A stretch of DNA of 64,000 bases from Prolixibacteraceae bacterium UBA1413 (lineage in GTDB: Bacteria; Bacteroidota; Bacteroidia; Bacteroidales; Prolixibacteraceae). Location: contig DBPT01000021.1 in assembly GCA_002304925.1 (NCBI GenBank), forward strand, positions 7,563 through 71,562, given 5' to 3'. The notes below the pieces were generated by a model, which saw only the letters and a list, made by a program, of their open reading frames with translations, did no database searches and was not told the origin of the DNA. Position numbers and translations under genes: made by a program. This document shows, piece after piece, positions 34,321 through 42,971 of this stretch (position 1 is its first letter; every line of letters starts with the position of its first letter).

Positions 34321-35556
34321 TTAAATAAAGGCGTTAATCACTTTCAGCCCCAGAAGTTCCAGTTTTTCGATCTCTTTGGGTGATGGAAAATGATCTACGG
34401 GAAATCCCGGCTGACCGTTGGCCACCAGATATTGATGAGCGGCAATCACGGCGGCACCCTGCAGGTTGATGGCCATAAGCTCTTTGTCAAGGGCGGCTCC
34501 GCCCCTGCAACGGATGGTCAGTGGATCCAGCTGCGGGGTGTTGTGTTCCGTTCCGAAACTGACCGTGAATCCATGTTTTCGAAAAAAGAGGACAAATTCT
34601 TTCAACACATGGAAATCATTGCGCCCCGGAATTAATTCAATCATGTAAATTCCCTTGTTCATCAGGCGAATGGCCATTTTAACCCAGTCTTTTTCGAAGT
34701 CGGTGAAGTTACCCTTGGCATCGTCGAGTAACACAGGGTAACAGGGGATTCCACCTGCCTCGCGGATCAGTTCAAGAACCTCTTCAAGAGAGAGAAAAGC
34801 TTTTTCGTCCTCGGGAACATACGCAGGTCCTCCGGCCTTCAGGAGGTAATTGCGGATTTCATTTTCCAGGGCTGCCAAGTTTGACAAATCCGATTTTGGG
34901 GATGATCCCCCGAAAATCTCGGTAAGAGCAGCTGTCAGTGCCATTTCTCCCCGGAATCTTTCAGTCAGGGCGATCCTGACTGCCATGGCGATATGCCTTT
35001 CCCGGAGCAGCCCCCTGGTAAGACGGTTCTGCAGCTCCTCTGCGTCGAATGTCATCCCGGAAGAAGTGCCCGCGAGGTATTGATTCAGCTTGTCGACCAT
35101 CAGGTAGGTCTGCCTGTTGCTTTCCCGGACCAGGGTCTCCATTTTTCGGATTTGGAAGGCAGGAAGGCTCACCGGATAGCGCAATCCTTTCCCACTCAGG
35201 TAAGTGCGTCCGGGATTGACCGGGTCATTCACACGGATCCCCCTGTACTGTTCTTCTTTCTGAAGCGCCATGAATTCGATGTTGAAAAGTGGAAATACCC
35301 GGTATTCCAACGCCTTAGCGGCAAATTCCGGATAACCGTCCACAGTGTAGAAATCGTTGATGCCCAGGGCAATAATCCCTTCTTCCCGGGCCATCAGGAA
35401 AGGTTCTTCCATATCTGAAAAGGCGCTGAAGGAATAGGGCGTGTGAATGTGTCCGTTCACTTTGGGAATACCGTACTTCCGCATGTTTATGCCTGCCTTG
35501 ACTCCGGAAGACAAAGGCTCGTATCCCGGAAAACGGTCTGCTGTCTTGTCCATCAT
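34321..35556 (-). CDS. PHP-domain protein with altered metal motifs
   Basis: The 411 residues start like PHP-type phosphoesterases: NGHIHTPYSFSAFSDMEEP carries the HxH pair near residue 35-37. The second motif, normally TDHDT, reads INDFYTVDGYPEF, so a His and an Asp are replaced. The third keeps a Glu (PLFNIEFMAL). The 'AHP' motif reads CYPVLLDDAKG, without His, and the C-terminal motif is SFGTEHNTPQ. The metal site is thus only partly conserved, and the hydrolytic activity and substrate are uncertain. It heads the operon with the aldolase/SDR, implying a role in the same sugar-phosphate pathway. The start ATG 35556 follows an AT-rich spacer. Confidence 0.65.
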   Translation of the reverse strand: MMDKTADRFPGYEPLSSGVKAGINMRKYGIPKVNGHIHTPYSFSAFSDMEEPFLMAREEGIIALGINDFYTVDGYPEFAAKALEYRVFPLFNIEFMALQKEEQYRGIRVNDPVNPGRTYLSGKGLRYPVSLPAFQIRKMETLVRESNRQTYLMVDKLNQYLAGTSSGMTFDAEELQNRLTRGLLRERHIAMAVRIALTERFRGEMALTAALTEIFGGSSPKSDLSNLAALENEIRNYLLKAGGPAYVPEDEKAFLSLEEVLELIREAGGIPCYPVLLDDAKGNFTDFEKDWVKMAIRLMNKGIYMIELIPGRNDFHVLKEFVLFFRKHGFTVSFGTEHNTPQLDPLTIRCRGGAALDKELMAINLQGAAVIAAHQYLVANGQPGFPVDHFPSPKEIEKLELLGLKVINAFI

Positions 35557-35746
35557 TCGTATTTTTTACAAAATAACTAAAAAATCAGGTGCTGGAAAAG
35601 GTTCAACTCTTATTTTAGAACAGCAGTCGGAGAGGCAACCAGTTTTCGAAATTTCGGGAGTTTTGTTAAAATTGTTAATAAACAAAGCAGTAAGTATCAT
35701 ATATTCAGGATATTGGTCCGTTTTTTGTTATCGTCGTCGACAATCC

Positions 35747-35779
35747 TTGCAATTTCTGAATGTTTTCATATATTTTTGC
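35747..35779 (+). promoter_or_regulatory. Promoter for the M23 peptidase gene
   Basis: TTG at 35747-35749 and TATTTTTGC at 35771-35779 are separated by 21 bp. Both match the Bacteroidota -33/-7 pair at standard spacing. The predicted start near 35786 leaves a leader of about 60 nt. Confidence 0.65.
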
Positions 35780-35844
35780 AAGGATAAAACTGCAGCCTGG
35801 AATCTTCATTCCGGCAGCTGACAGAAATGAAACAAATACGATAA

Positions 35845-36732
35845 ATGATGATTGGAAATCAATCACTCAGGATTTTTGTATTGGTGTTATCACTGTTTTT
35901 TTGTTCATTCCGGGCACAGGGTGATGATCCGGAGAGCGGTGCGGGTTCGTTGAAGATGGCCCGGGTTTTGGTTTTGCATTCCCTTGATTCTGTGGATATT
36001 GGTCCGGAGGTTTCTGTCGAAGTAGGCTATTGGAATTTCGATGAATTCAGGCTTCCTCAGTTTGGGAAAGTTTTAGGTGAGTTTGAGGTTCCGTTTCATG
36101 GGAAGGTGATCAGCAGGTATGGAATTCGTAGAGGAAGGATGCATACGGGGACTGACATCAAGTGTTACCGGGGAGACACCATATATGCGTCATATCATGG
36201 CAGGGTGTTGCGTGCCAGCCGGTATTACGGGTATGGCAATCTTGTCGTTTTGGGTCACCTGCATGGAATGGAGACTTATTATGCGCATCTCGACGCTTTT
36301 TTGGTTTCTGCAGGGGATTCCGTAGTGACGGGGCAACCTCTGGGGCTGGGCGGCCGTACGGGCAGGGCCACTGCCGAACATCTTCATTTTGAAGTTCGTG
36401 AAGGGGGCAAAGCTTACAATCCAGAACTAATTTTTGATTTTGATAATTTCAAAGTGCGTGCGGAAGTTACCGGCAAGGAGGCTCTTGCCGATTTTATCAT
36501 GAATCCTGAAACCGGGGAGCATTTTCATATTACCTCAAGAGGCAATGCTTACGTCATGGAGATGTCAGCGTTACCCATGGTGGAATATGTCATCAAGGCG
36601 GGAGATTCCCTGTGGAAAATAGCCCGTCGCTTCAATACGTCAGTAGCGATGTTGTGTGAGCACAACAATCTGACTGCCCATTCGGTACTTCGTATCGGGT
36701 CGGTTCTCAAAGTATTTGGTACGGTAAAATAG
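35845..36732 (+). CDS. M23-family (LytM) peptidoglycan endopeptidase with LysM domain
   Basis: The 295-residue exported protein has a signal peptide (about 1-26), an M23 domain and a C-terminal LysM. Zinc-binding motifs are complete: HTGTDIKCYRGD (HxxxD) near residue 99, and HLHFEVREGGKAYNPE (HxH) near 178. The LysM repeat runs from about 250 (YVIKAGDSLWKIARRF) to the end and should bind glycan. Such enzymes cleave cross-links or act as amidase activators. Its stop TAG is followed at once by the reverse TAG of the convergent E1 gene, with no spacer. ATG at 35848 is an equally good start. Confidence 0.9.
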   Translation: MMIGNQSLRIFVLVLSLFFCSFRAQGDDPESGAGSLKMARVLVLHSLDSVDIGPEVSVEVGYWNFDEFRLPQFGKVLGEFEVPFHGKVISRYGIRRGRMHTGTDIKCYRGDTIYASYHGRVLRASRYYGYGNLVVLGHLHGMETYYAHLDAFLVSAGDSVVTGQPLGLGGRTGRATAEHLHFEVREGGKAYNPELIFDFDNFKVRAEVTGKEALADFIMNPETGEHFHITSRGNAYVMEMSALPMVEYVIKAGDSLWKIARRFNTSVAMLCEHNNLTAHSVLRIGSVLKVFGTVK

Positions 36733-39201
36733 CTACACGCCCCGGGCGTTGCGGTCCAGCTGTTCCGTTTCTGAGAAATCGTGGGTTGCCGTATGTCCCT
36801 TCAGCGGGAGGATCCGCTCGTGGATGGCGTCAATGATCCAGGAAGGCTGAGGGAAGAAGGCATCTTCCAGTTCGTAGGCAGGAGTGATCCAGTTGCGGGA
36901 ACCCACCACGACCGGGGGAGCGTCAAGGTAGTCGAATGCCAGTTCCGTAATGTTGGAAGCCAGGTCGCGCATGAAGGAGCATCGTGCCGACGCATCCCCT
37001 GAAATAACGATTCTTCCTGTCTTTTTCACGGATTCGATCACCAGGTCATAATTGAAGGGGACCAGGGATCGAGCGTCGATCACTTCGGCTGAGATTCCGT
37101 ATTTTTCTTCCAGTATTTTTGCGGCATCGAGGGCCCGGTAAAGGGTAGCCCCGATGGTAAGGAGAGTTATATCTTTTCCTGGCCGTTTGATATCGGGTTC
37201 GCCCGGGAGGATTTCATAATAGCCTGTGGGAACACCTTCCTTGTGAAACATTTCACCGATGTCGTATACGCGCTGGCTTTCAAAGAAGATGACCGGGTCG
37301 GTACCCTGGAGGGCACTGTTCATCAATCCTTTGGCATCGTAGGGGGTCACCGGGAAGACCACTTTCAACCCCGGGATGTGGGCCGCCAGGGCAGTCCAGT
37401 CTTGCGAATGCTGAGCCCCGTATTTAGAACCCACGGAGACCCGCAGGACGACGGGCATTTTTAGGACGTTGCCGCTCATAGCCTGCCATTTGGGGAGCTG
37501 GTTAAAGACTTCATCGCCCGCCCTGCCGAGGAAGTCACAATACATGATCTCGGGGATTACACGGCCGCCGCACATGGCATAGCCGATGGCGGTCCCGACA
37601 ATGGCCCCTTCCGAAATGGGAGAATTGAACAACCGGTGGTAGGGAAGGGCTTCGGTAAGTCCACGGTATACGGCAAAGGCACCCCCCCAGTCACGGTTCT
37701 CTTCGCCAAAGGCGATCAGGGTGGGGTCTTTGTAAAACCTGTCTATGATGGCTTCAAAAATAGCATCCCTGAGCGCAAAATTTTTTATTTTTGAATGAGG
37801 TTTGCCTTGCTCATCGAAGGCATATCTCTCTTTGGTGGCAAGCTGTTTCACCCTGGGATTCTCCTCCATCGAATGATTCACTTCCGGGGTTCCCTCTTCC
37901 ATAGCGTCGAGGGATCCGTTTGAAAACATCATGTCTCCGATAAGGTTGGGTTGCGCATTCATATCCATCCGGGGGGACACATCATCGTCGGTGGCCAGCT
38001 TTAGGGCCCAGGTGACCAGTTCGGCGATTTCTTCCCTGATCCGGAACAGGAGAAGCGAGTCCGCAATTTCAGCTTTAACCAGTTCATCCCCGAACCAGTG
38101 GATGGAATCAACCTGTTCCCAGGCTTCCACTTCCTCTTTGGATCGGTAGGAGGATGCGTCGGAGGGCGAATGGCCGCTGTACCGGTAAGTCAGCACATCA
38201 AGGAGTACCGGGCCTCTTTTTTCTTCCAGGATTTTTCTTTTCCGGCGGTAAGCATCGATAACGGCCAGCGGGTTGTACCCGTCTACCCGCTCGGCATGCA
38301 TCTGGTCTTCGTTGATTCCGGCCCCGATGCGGGCGGCAATGCCGTAACCCATGGTCTCCCCGCAGGTTTGGCCACCCATGCCATATTGATTGTTCATGAT
38401 GTTGACGATGAGTGGTAGGCCTCCCTTCATCTCCTCTTTCCAGAGTTTGGTAAACTGGTCCATGGTGGCGAAGGAGAGCCCTTCCCAAACCGGCCCGCAA
38501 GCCATGGAGGCATCCCCGATATTGGCCACCACAATCCCCTTTTTACGGTTTACCTTCTTGAAAAGGGCGGCGCCAACGGCAATATCGCCCGATCCTCCCA
38601 CAATGGCGTTGTTGGGATATACCCCGAAAGGGGTGAAGAAGGCGTGCATGCTGCCTCCCAACCCTTTGTTGAATCCTGTTTCCCGGGCAAAGATCTCCGC
38701 CAGGGTGCCATATACCAGGAATTTAACTGCCAGTTCTTTCACGGTGCCTTCGTGCCCGGCCAACACCGGGCGCAGGGTAATGCCATTGAAATGGGATTCC
38801 ATGATATGCATCAGCTTTTCATCATCCAACTGACTGATGGAGGAGAGTCCCTTGGCCAGGATCTCCCCGTGACTGCGATGCGAGCCGAAAATGAAATCTT
38901 CAACCGAAAGCGTATACGCCATGCCGACGGCAGCTGCCTCCTGCCCGATCGATAAGTGGGCCGGACCGGGATGGTTGTATGCAATTCCGTTGTATTCACC
39001 CCTGGTCTTGATCAGGTTCAGCATTGTTTCAAATTCCCTGATGAGGGCCATGTCTCGGTATATCCGCAAAAATTCGTCATCAGAGAAATTGGCTTTTTCC
39101 TCTTCGATGGTTTTGGAGTACTGGTTCACCGGTATTGGCTGAAACTCCACAAATCCGGGTTTTCTTACCTCTGAGGGGTTGATGAATTGTGACTTTGGCA
39201 T
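36733..39201 (-). CDS. 2-oxoacid dehydrogenase E1, fused alpha and beta subunits (TPP-dependent)
   Basis: The 822-residue protein joins an E1 alpha-like half (about 45-420) and an E1 beta-like half (about 475-822). It decarboxylates a 2-oxoacid and passes the acyl group to the lipoyl arm of E2. The alpha half has FGSHRSHGEILAKG, a TPP motif of the form GDAS...NNQYGMGGQ (the usual GDG reads GDA) and HAERVDGYNPLAVIDAYRRK. The beta half has FGEENRDWGGAFAVYRGL and the C-terminal DARSLVPFNYDLVIESVKKT. E2 lies 61 bp upstream in the same operon; E3 is absent from the window. The substrate could be pyruvate, acetoin or a branched-chain oxoacid; sequence alone does not decide. Confidence 0.87.
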   Translation of the reverse strand: MPKSQFINPSEVRKPGFVEFQPIPVNQYSKTIEEEKANFSDDEFLRIYRDMALIREFETMLNLIKTRGEYNGIAYNHPGPAHLSIGQEAAAVGMAYTLSVEDFIFGSHRSHGEILAKGLSSISQLDDEKLMHIMESHFNGITLRPVLAGHEGTVKELAVKFLVYGTLAEIFARETGFNKGLGGSMHAFFTPFGVYPNNAIVGGSGDIAVGAALFKKVNRKKGIVVANIGDASMACGPVWEGLSFATMDQFTKLWKEEMKGGLPLIVNIMNNQYGMGGQTCGETMGYGIAARIGAGINEDQMHAERVDGYNPLAVIDAYRRKRKILEEKRGPVLLDVLTYRYSGHSPSDASSYRSKEEVEAWEQVDSIHWFGDELVKAEIADSLLLFRIREEIAELVTWALKLATDDDVSPRMDMNAQPNLIGDMMFSNGSLDAMEEGTPEVNHSMEENPRVKQLATKERYAFDEQGKPHSKIKNFALRDAIFEAIIDRFYKDPTLIAFGEENRDWGGAFAVYRGLTEALPYHRLFNSPISEGAIVGTAIGYAMCGGRVIPEIMYCDFLGRAGDEVFNQLPKWQAMSGNVLKMPVVLRVSVGSKYGAQHSQDWTALAAHIPGLKVVFPVTPYDAKGLMNSALQGTDPVIFFESQRVYDIGEMFHKEGVPTGYYEILPGEPDIKRPGKDITLLTIGATLYRALDAAKILEEKYGISAEVIDARSLVPFNYDLVIESVKKTGRIVISGDASARCSFMRDLASNITELAFDYLDAPPVVVGSRNWITPAYELEDAFFPQPSWIIDAIHERILPLKGHTATHDFSETEQLDRNARGV

Positions 39202-39262
39202 AATAATGAATATTTTCTGACGGAAAGAGGCTAAGACGCCAGGGACGTTTTTTCTCTTTGTG

Positions 39263-40564
39263 TCATTGTGTTAATAATGTCAGGTTTTCTATCTGAGAAC
39301 GGACAGCTGCCAGGAAGCGGGTGGCTTCGCCGCCATCGAGGGCACGGTGGTCGTAAGTAAGCGATAATCCCATATGCGGCACAAAGGCATACACTCCGTC
39401 GCCCAGTTCTTTGGGGCGGGGAAGGATGGCGCAGACTCCCAGGATGGCTGTCTGGGGCAGGTTGATGATGGGAGTGAACATTTCCACTCCGTAGTTCCCC
39501 AAGTTGGAGACCGTGAAGGTTGCGGCTTCAGGACTCAGCAGGTCGGGGTTTATGCTTCCCTTGCGGCAGTCGGCAGCCAACTGTTGTAACCGTGACGACA
39601 ATCCCGTCACCGATAGGTCATCGGCATTTTGCAGGGCTGTCACCATCAGTCCGCGGTCGGTATCGACGGCCAAACCCAGGTGCACCTTGCTGAAATATTT
39701 GATCCGGTCGCCCAGGAAATGGGTGTTGACCTGGGGGTGCTCCTTCAGGGCCCTGATCACGGCATAACACACCAAATCGTTGATGGTCACATTTTCCCTG
39801 ATGTTCCCTGATTCAAAATCTTTCTTGAAATTTTTACGGATGGCCAGGATGTTGCGGGCATCTGCCGAGAGGTGGTGGGTGAGCTGGGCGGAATTCTGAA
39901 GCGATGCATGCATGGCTTTGGCGATCAGCTTCCGGATGTTTGTCAAAGGTTTTACCTCGAAATCGGTACCTTTCGCAGGACCGTTACCGGGGAGTGCCCT
40001 GGGGCTTCCGGCAGGCTGCCGTTCCTGCTCAGTAACGAGTTTTTCCGGAATCCCCGCACCCTGTTCCCGGATGCCTCTTCCCCGGACCAGGCTTGCCTTT
40101 TCCACATCCCGCGCGATAATCCTTCCCTGAGGGCCAGTCCCTTTCAGCCCGGCAAGATCAACGCCCATCCGGGCTGCCATGTTCCGTGCCAGGGGTGAAA
40201 TGCGAATTCTTCCCGAAACCTGGACGCTTTGCTCAACCTGAAATTCGATGACCTTGGCCTGTTCCTCCTGTTCAACGGCCGGAGCAGGTGAATCTGCCGT
40301 CTCTATCCGGGAAACCGCCATTTCGCCTTTTTCCCCGATGACTCCTACTTCAGCCAATACCGGAACTTCGTCACCCGATTCAAAATACCGGGCCAGCAGG
40401 TAACCGTCGGCCTTCGCTTCTTCTTCAAACGATGCCTTGTCCGTTTCATAGGAGAACAGTAAATCACCGGTTTTTACCTCGTCTCCAATCTCCTTAAACC
40501 ACTGTCCAAAAAGGCAGGTCTCTACCGACTGGCCCTGGCGGGGCATGATCACTGCTGTTGCCAT
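39263..40564 (-). CDS. Dihydrolipoamide acyltransferase (E2 of a 2-oxoacid dehydrogenase complex)
   Basis: The 433 residues follow the E2 plan. One lipoyl domain (1-80) has the lipoylated Lys in SYETDKASFE. The peripheral-subunit-binding domain lies at about 120-155 (RISPLARNMAARMGVDLAGL) and is followed by a Pro/Ala/Glu-rich linker. The catalytic domain ends in LTYDHRALDGGEATRFL, with the active-site HxxxDG. It lies upstream of the fused E1 gene, the reverse of the usual E1-E2 order. Its start is 15 bp from an inverted-repeat operator and the operon is divergent from a GntR regulator, so substrate-responsive repression is likely. Confidence 0.9.
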   Translation of the reverse strand: MATAVIMPRQGQSVETCLFGQWFKEIGDEVKTGDLLFSYETDKASFEEEAKADGYLLARYFESGDEVPVLAEVGVIGEKGEMAVSRIETADSPAPAVEQEEQAKVIEFQVEQSVQVSGRIRISPLARNMAARMGVDLAGLKGTGPQGRIIARDVEKASLVRGRGIREQGAGIPEKLVTEQERQPAGSPRALPGNGPAKGTDFEVKPLTNIRKLIAKAMHASLQNSAQLTHHLSADARNILAIRKNFKKDFESGNIRENVTINDLVCYAVIRALKEHPQVNTHFLGDRIKYFSKVHLGLAVDTDRGLMVTALQNADDLSVTGLSSRLQQLAADCRKGSINPDLLSPEAATFTVSNLGNYGVEMFTPIINLPQTAILGVCAILPRPKELGDGVYAFVPHMGLSLTYDHRALDGGEATRFLAAVRSQIENLTLLTQ

Positions 40565-40578
40565 AACTGTATTTTTTA

Positions 40579-40594
40579 ACTTGTACTTACAATC
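40579..40594. promoter_or_regulatory. GntR operator copy 1 (imperfect)
   Basis: ACTTGTACTTACAATC contains TTGTA-N2-TACAA, the same core and spacing as the perfect copy at 40705. It lies in the predicted leader, 15 bp before the E2 start, where a bound repressor could block elongation. Binding by the adjacent GntR protein is inferred. Confidence 0.5.
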
Positions 40595-40656
40595 TTCTCC
40601 TTTCGAATCTCCCGGACCGATTTCGTTATTACGGAATTAATAATCTCAAAATCAGT

Positions 40657-40675
40657 ACTTAATGAAAAGTTAAGT
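40657..40675. repeat. Inverted repeat in the E2 leader
   Basis: ACTTAA and TTAAGT flank a 7-nt spacer, immediately downstream of the predicted minus-strand transcription start (about 40680). It could be a second type of protein site or a 5' stem-loop. Confidence 0.35.
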
Positions 40676-40686
40676 GTTTTATGTGA

Positions 40687-40718
40687 CAAATGTATGAATA
40701 TTTTACTTGTAAATACAA
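40687..40718 (-). promoter_or_regulatory. Promoter for the E2-E1 operon
   Basis: On the minus strand, TTG (40718-40716) and TACATTTG (40694-40687) are 21 bp apart, matching the Bacteroidota promoter pattern. The -33 element lies inside operator copy 2. Confidence 0.6.
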
Positions 40719-40720
40719 GT
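40705..40720. promoter_or_regulatory. GntR operator copy 2 (perfect palindrome)
   Basis: ACTTGTAAATACAAGT is a perfect 7-2-7 inverted repeat, the size and symmetry expected for a GntR/HutC dimer. It overlaps the -33 element of the E2-E1 promoter and ends 25 bp before the gntR -7 box, so one site could repress both directions. Confidence 0.65.
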
Positions 40721-40745
40721 TGCGATGTTTTTGTTATTATTTTTT

Positions 40746-40753
40746 TAACTTTG
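40746..40753 (+). promoter_or_regulatory. Promoter -7 box for the gntR gene
   Basis: TAACTTTG matches TAnnTTTG and ends only 4 bp before the ATG at 40758, which predicts a leaderless or nearly leaderless message. The nearest TTG upstream (40720-40722) is at a 23-bp spacing, slightly long. Confidence 0.45.
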
Positions 40754-40757
40754 GGGC

Positions 40758-41465
40758 ATGAATGGGGTACCGCAATACCGGAAACTATACAAGATCCTCA
40801 GGAAGCATATCCTGGAAGGGATGTATGCCGAAGGGGATCTGTTGCCGTCGGAGAATGAATTATGTTCAATACATGGGATCACACGGCCTACGGTGCGGCA
40901 GGCGCTGGAGGAGTTGGTGAAGGATGGGCTGATCCTGAAGCGGCAGGGAAAAGGGAGTATTGTCAGGAAACCGCTTCGCAATATCGGGATTTTGTCGGTG
41001 GCGGGAACTGCTTCGGCCATCGGTCATTCCTACCTGAAAACAGCAATTCTGCAAAAACCGGTCGTGAAATCATGGCCCGAAGATTTCCCTTTTGAACTTT
41101 CAGAAACTGAAAACGAGGCAGGATGCATTTACATGGAGCGTCTCCGGTATGTCAATGAAATCCCTCTTTTTTATGATATCAACCATTTGCCCAATCTCAA
41201 CATTCCCCGGATTACCCGCCGTTCGTTTGAGAACAAATCACTGTTTGACATTCTCCGATCACATTACCAGATAGAAATCAAAGGCGGAGAACAGAAGTTG
41301 AAAGCCATCCTGCCCGATGAGCGGATCATTAATCTGCTGAAATTGCAGCCGGGACAGCCTGTCTTGTACCTGGAGCGCAAACTGCGTACCAACCGGGAGG
41401 GATTTCATGTCTATTCTACGATATGGTTCAACTCTGAGAAGCACGCCATCTTCGGGAGTTTCTGA
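40758..41465 (+). CDS. GntR/HutC-family transcriptional regulator with UTRA domain
   Basis: The 235-residue protein has an N-terminal winged helix (about 8-75; LPSENELCSIHGITRPTVRQ with the recognition helix, then LVKDGLILKRQGKGSIV) and a C-terminal UTRA ligand domain (about 95-235; YMERLRYVNEIPLFYDINHL, QPGQPVLYLERKLRTNREGF). HutC-type members are repressors released by a small metabolite. It is divergent from the E2-E1 operon, and two TTGTA-N2-TACAA repeats lie between them, so it probably controls that operon and itself. The effector is unknown. Confidence 0.9.
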   Translation: MNGVPQYRKLYKILRKHILEGMYAEGDLLPSENELCSIHGITRPTVRQALEELVKDGLILKRQGKGSIVRKPLRNIGILSVAGTASAIGHSYLKTAILQKPVVKSWPEDFPFELSETENEAGCIYMERLRYVNEIPLFYDINHLPNLNIPRITRRSFENKSLFDILRSHYQIEIKGGEQKLKAILPDERIINLLKLQPGQPVLYLERKLRTNREGFHVYSTIWFNSEKHAIFGSF

Positions 41466-41578
41466 AGTTGATCTTAATTTTTTCGTCTGGTTTCCCTAAT
41501 CATGGCACATCGCTGCCCAAATTTCAAAAAATCATCATATTTGCAGGCGACTGAAAACAAATATTTCTGGGGAGAACG

Positions 41579-42901
41579 ATGAAAGTACTCAAATTTGGCG
41601 GAACATCGATAGGATCGGCCATTAACATGCGACAAGTGATGCAGATCATCACCGATGGCGAGTCCAAAGTGGTGGTCCTTTCCGCCATGTCGGGAACCAC
41701 CAATGCATTGCTTGACATTTCGGAAAAGATCCGGGGCGGTCATTCGGGAAAGGCTTCTGAATCAATTGCGGTTTTGGAGGAGAAGTATGACCATGTTACG
41801 GAGGATCTTTTTGCCAGGGACGAGACCCGGAAAAAATGCAGGGTGATTGTTGATAAAACCTTTGATCTGCTAAGGTCATTTCTTTACAAGGGTTTTTCGG
41901 ACAGGGAGGAAAAGATCGTGGTAGCCCAGGGAGAATTGCTTTCCACGCAATTGTTCGCCTTTTTGATGGAAGAGAACGGATTCAGCACCGTGCTACTTCC
42001 GGCGCTGGACTTCATGCGGATTGACGGGGACCGGGCCACCGATGTGGCTGCCATCCGATCTTTGCTCTCCGAACTGATGGATAACTCTCCCGCTGCGGAT
42101 TATTACATCACCCAGGGCTTTATATGCCGCAATCCGGAAGGGGAGATCGATAACCTGGACCGGGGCGGGAGTGACTATACGGCCTCATTAATCGGGGCGG
42201 CCATCGATGCTGAGGAGGTGCAGATCTGGACCGATATTGACGGATTTCACAACAACGATCCCCGTTTTGTAAGCAACACCCGCAAAATTGACCAGCTCTC
42301 CTTCAATGAGGCGGCGGAGCTGGCTTACTTCGGCGCAAAGATTCTCCATCCTCAGACTATCTTCCCTGCCAGGGTGCAGAATATTCCGGTCAGGCTGAAG
42401 AATACCATGAATCCGGACGACAGCGGCACGCTGATCACCACGAGTTCCGACGGCAGCGGCATCAAGGCGGTGGCAGCCAAAGACGGCATCACCGCCATAA
42501 AGGTACGCTCAGGCAGGATGCTTATGGCCTATGGTTTCCTGAAGAAGATTTTTGAGGTTTTCGAACGCTACAAGACGCCCATAGACATGATTTCCACCTC
42601 CGAGGTGGCGGTTTCGCTGACCATCGACAACACAAAATACCTGGAAATGATCCATCAGGAACTTCTGGCTTTTGGTGAAGTGGAAGTAGACCGTAACATG
42701 AGCATTATTTGCATCGTGGGCGACATCATCCGCGAAGAACGCGGTTTTGCCTCAAAGGTGTTTCATGCCCTTGACGGAATTCCCATCCGGATGATCTCCT
42801 ATGGGGGTAGCCGCTACAACATTTCAGTGCTGGTGCCGGAATCCCACCAGAAATCCACGTTGCAGACGCTGAGCGACAAGCTGCTGAACGTTCATGCCTG
42901 A
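41579..42901 (+). CDS. lysC: Aspartokinase (monofunctional)
   Basis: Aspartokinase phosphorylates aspartate, the first step toward lysine, threonine and methionine. The 440-residue protein has the amino-acid kinase signature KVLKFGGTSIGSAINM at the N-terminus, QGFICRNPEGEIDNLDRGGSDYTASLI near residue 180-205 (quoted in part: LDRGGSDYTASLIG), and the regulatory ACT region from about 300 (ITAIKVRSGRMLMAYGFLKK; ISYGGSRYNISVLVPES). There is no homoserine dehydrogenase fusion, unlike ThrA. The end is followed by an outer-membrane protein gene on the other strand. The -7 candidate upstream (CATATTTGC) has one mismatch. Whether it is lysine- or threonine-sensitive cannot be told. Confidence 0.92.
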   Translation: MKVLKFGGTSIGSAINMRQVMQIITDGESKVVVLSAMSGTTNALLDISEKIRGGHSGKASESIAVLEEKYDHVTEDLFARDETRKKCRVIVDKTFDLLRSFLYKGFSDREEKIVVAQGELLSTQLFAFLMEENGFSTVLLPALDFMRIDGDRATDVAAIRSLLSELMDNSPAADYYITQGFICRNPEGEIDNLDRGGSDYTASLIGAAIDAEEVQIWTDIDGFHNNDPRFVSNTRKIDQLSFNEAAELAYFGAKILHPQTIFPARVQNIPVRLKNTMNPDDSGTLITTSSDGSGIKAVAAKDGITAIKVRSGRMLMAYGFLKKIFEVFERYKTPIDMISTSEVAVSLTIDNTKYLEMIHQELLAFGEVEVDRNMSIICIVGDIIREERGFASKVFHALDGIPIRMISYGGSRYNISVLVPESHQKSTLQTLSDKLLNVHA

Positions 42902-42971
42902 ATGGCGGAGGGTTCAGGGAAAGCCGGCCACTGTACGGCGGCCCGGGTGCCGTGCCTGTTGTCAGAAAGAG

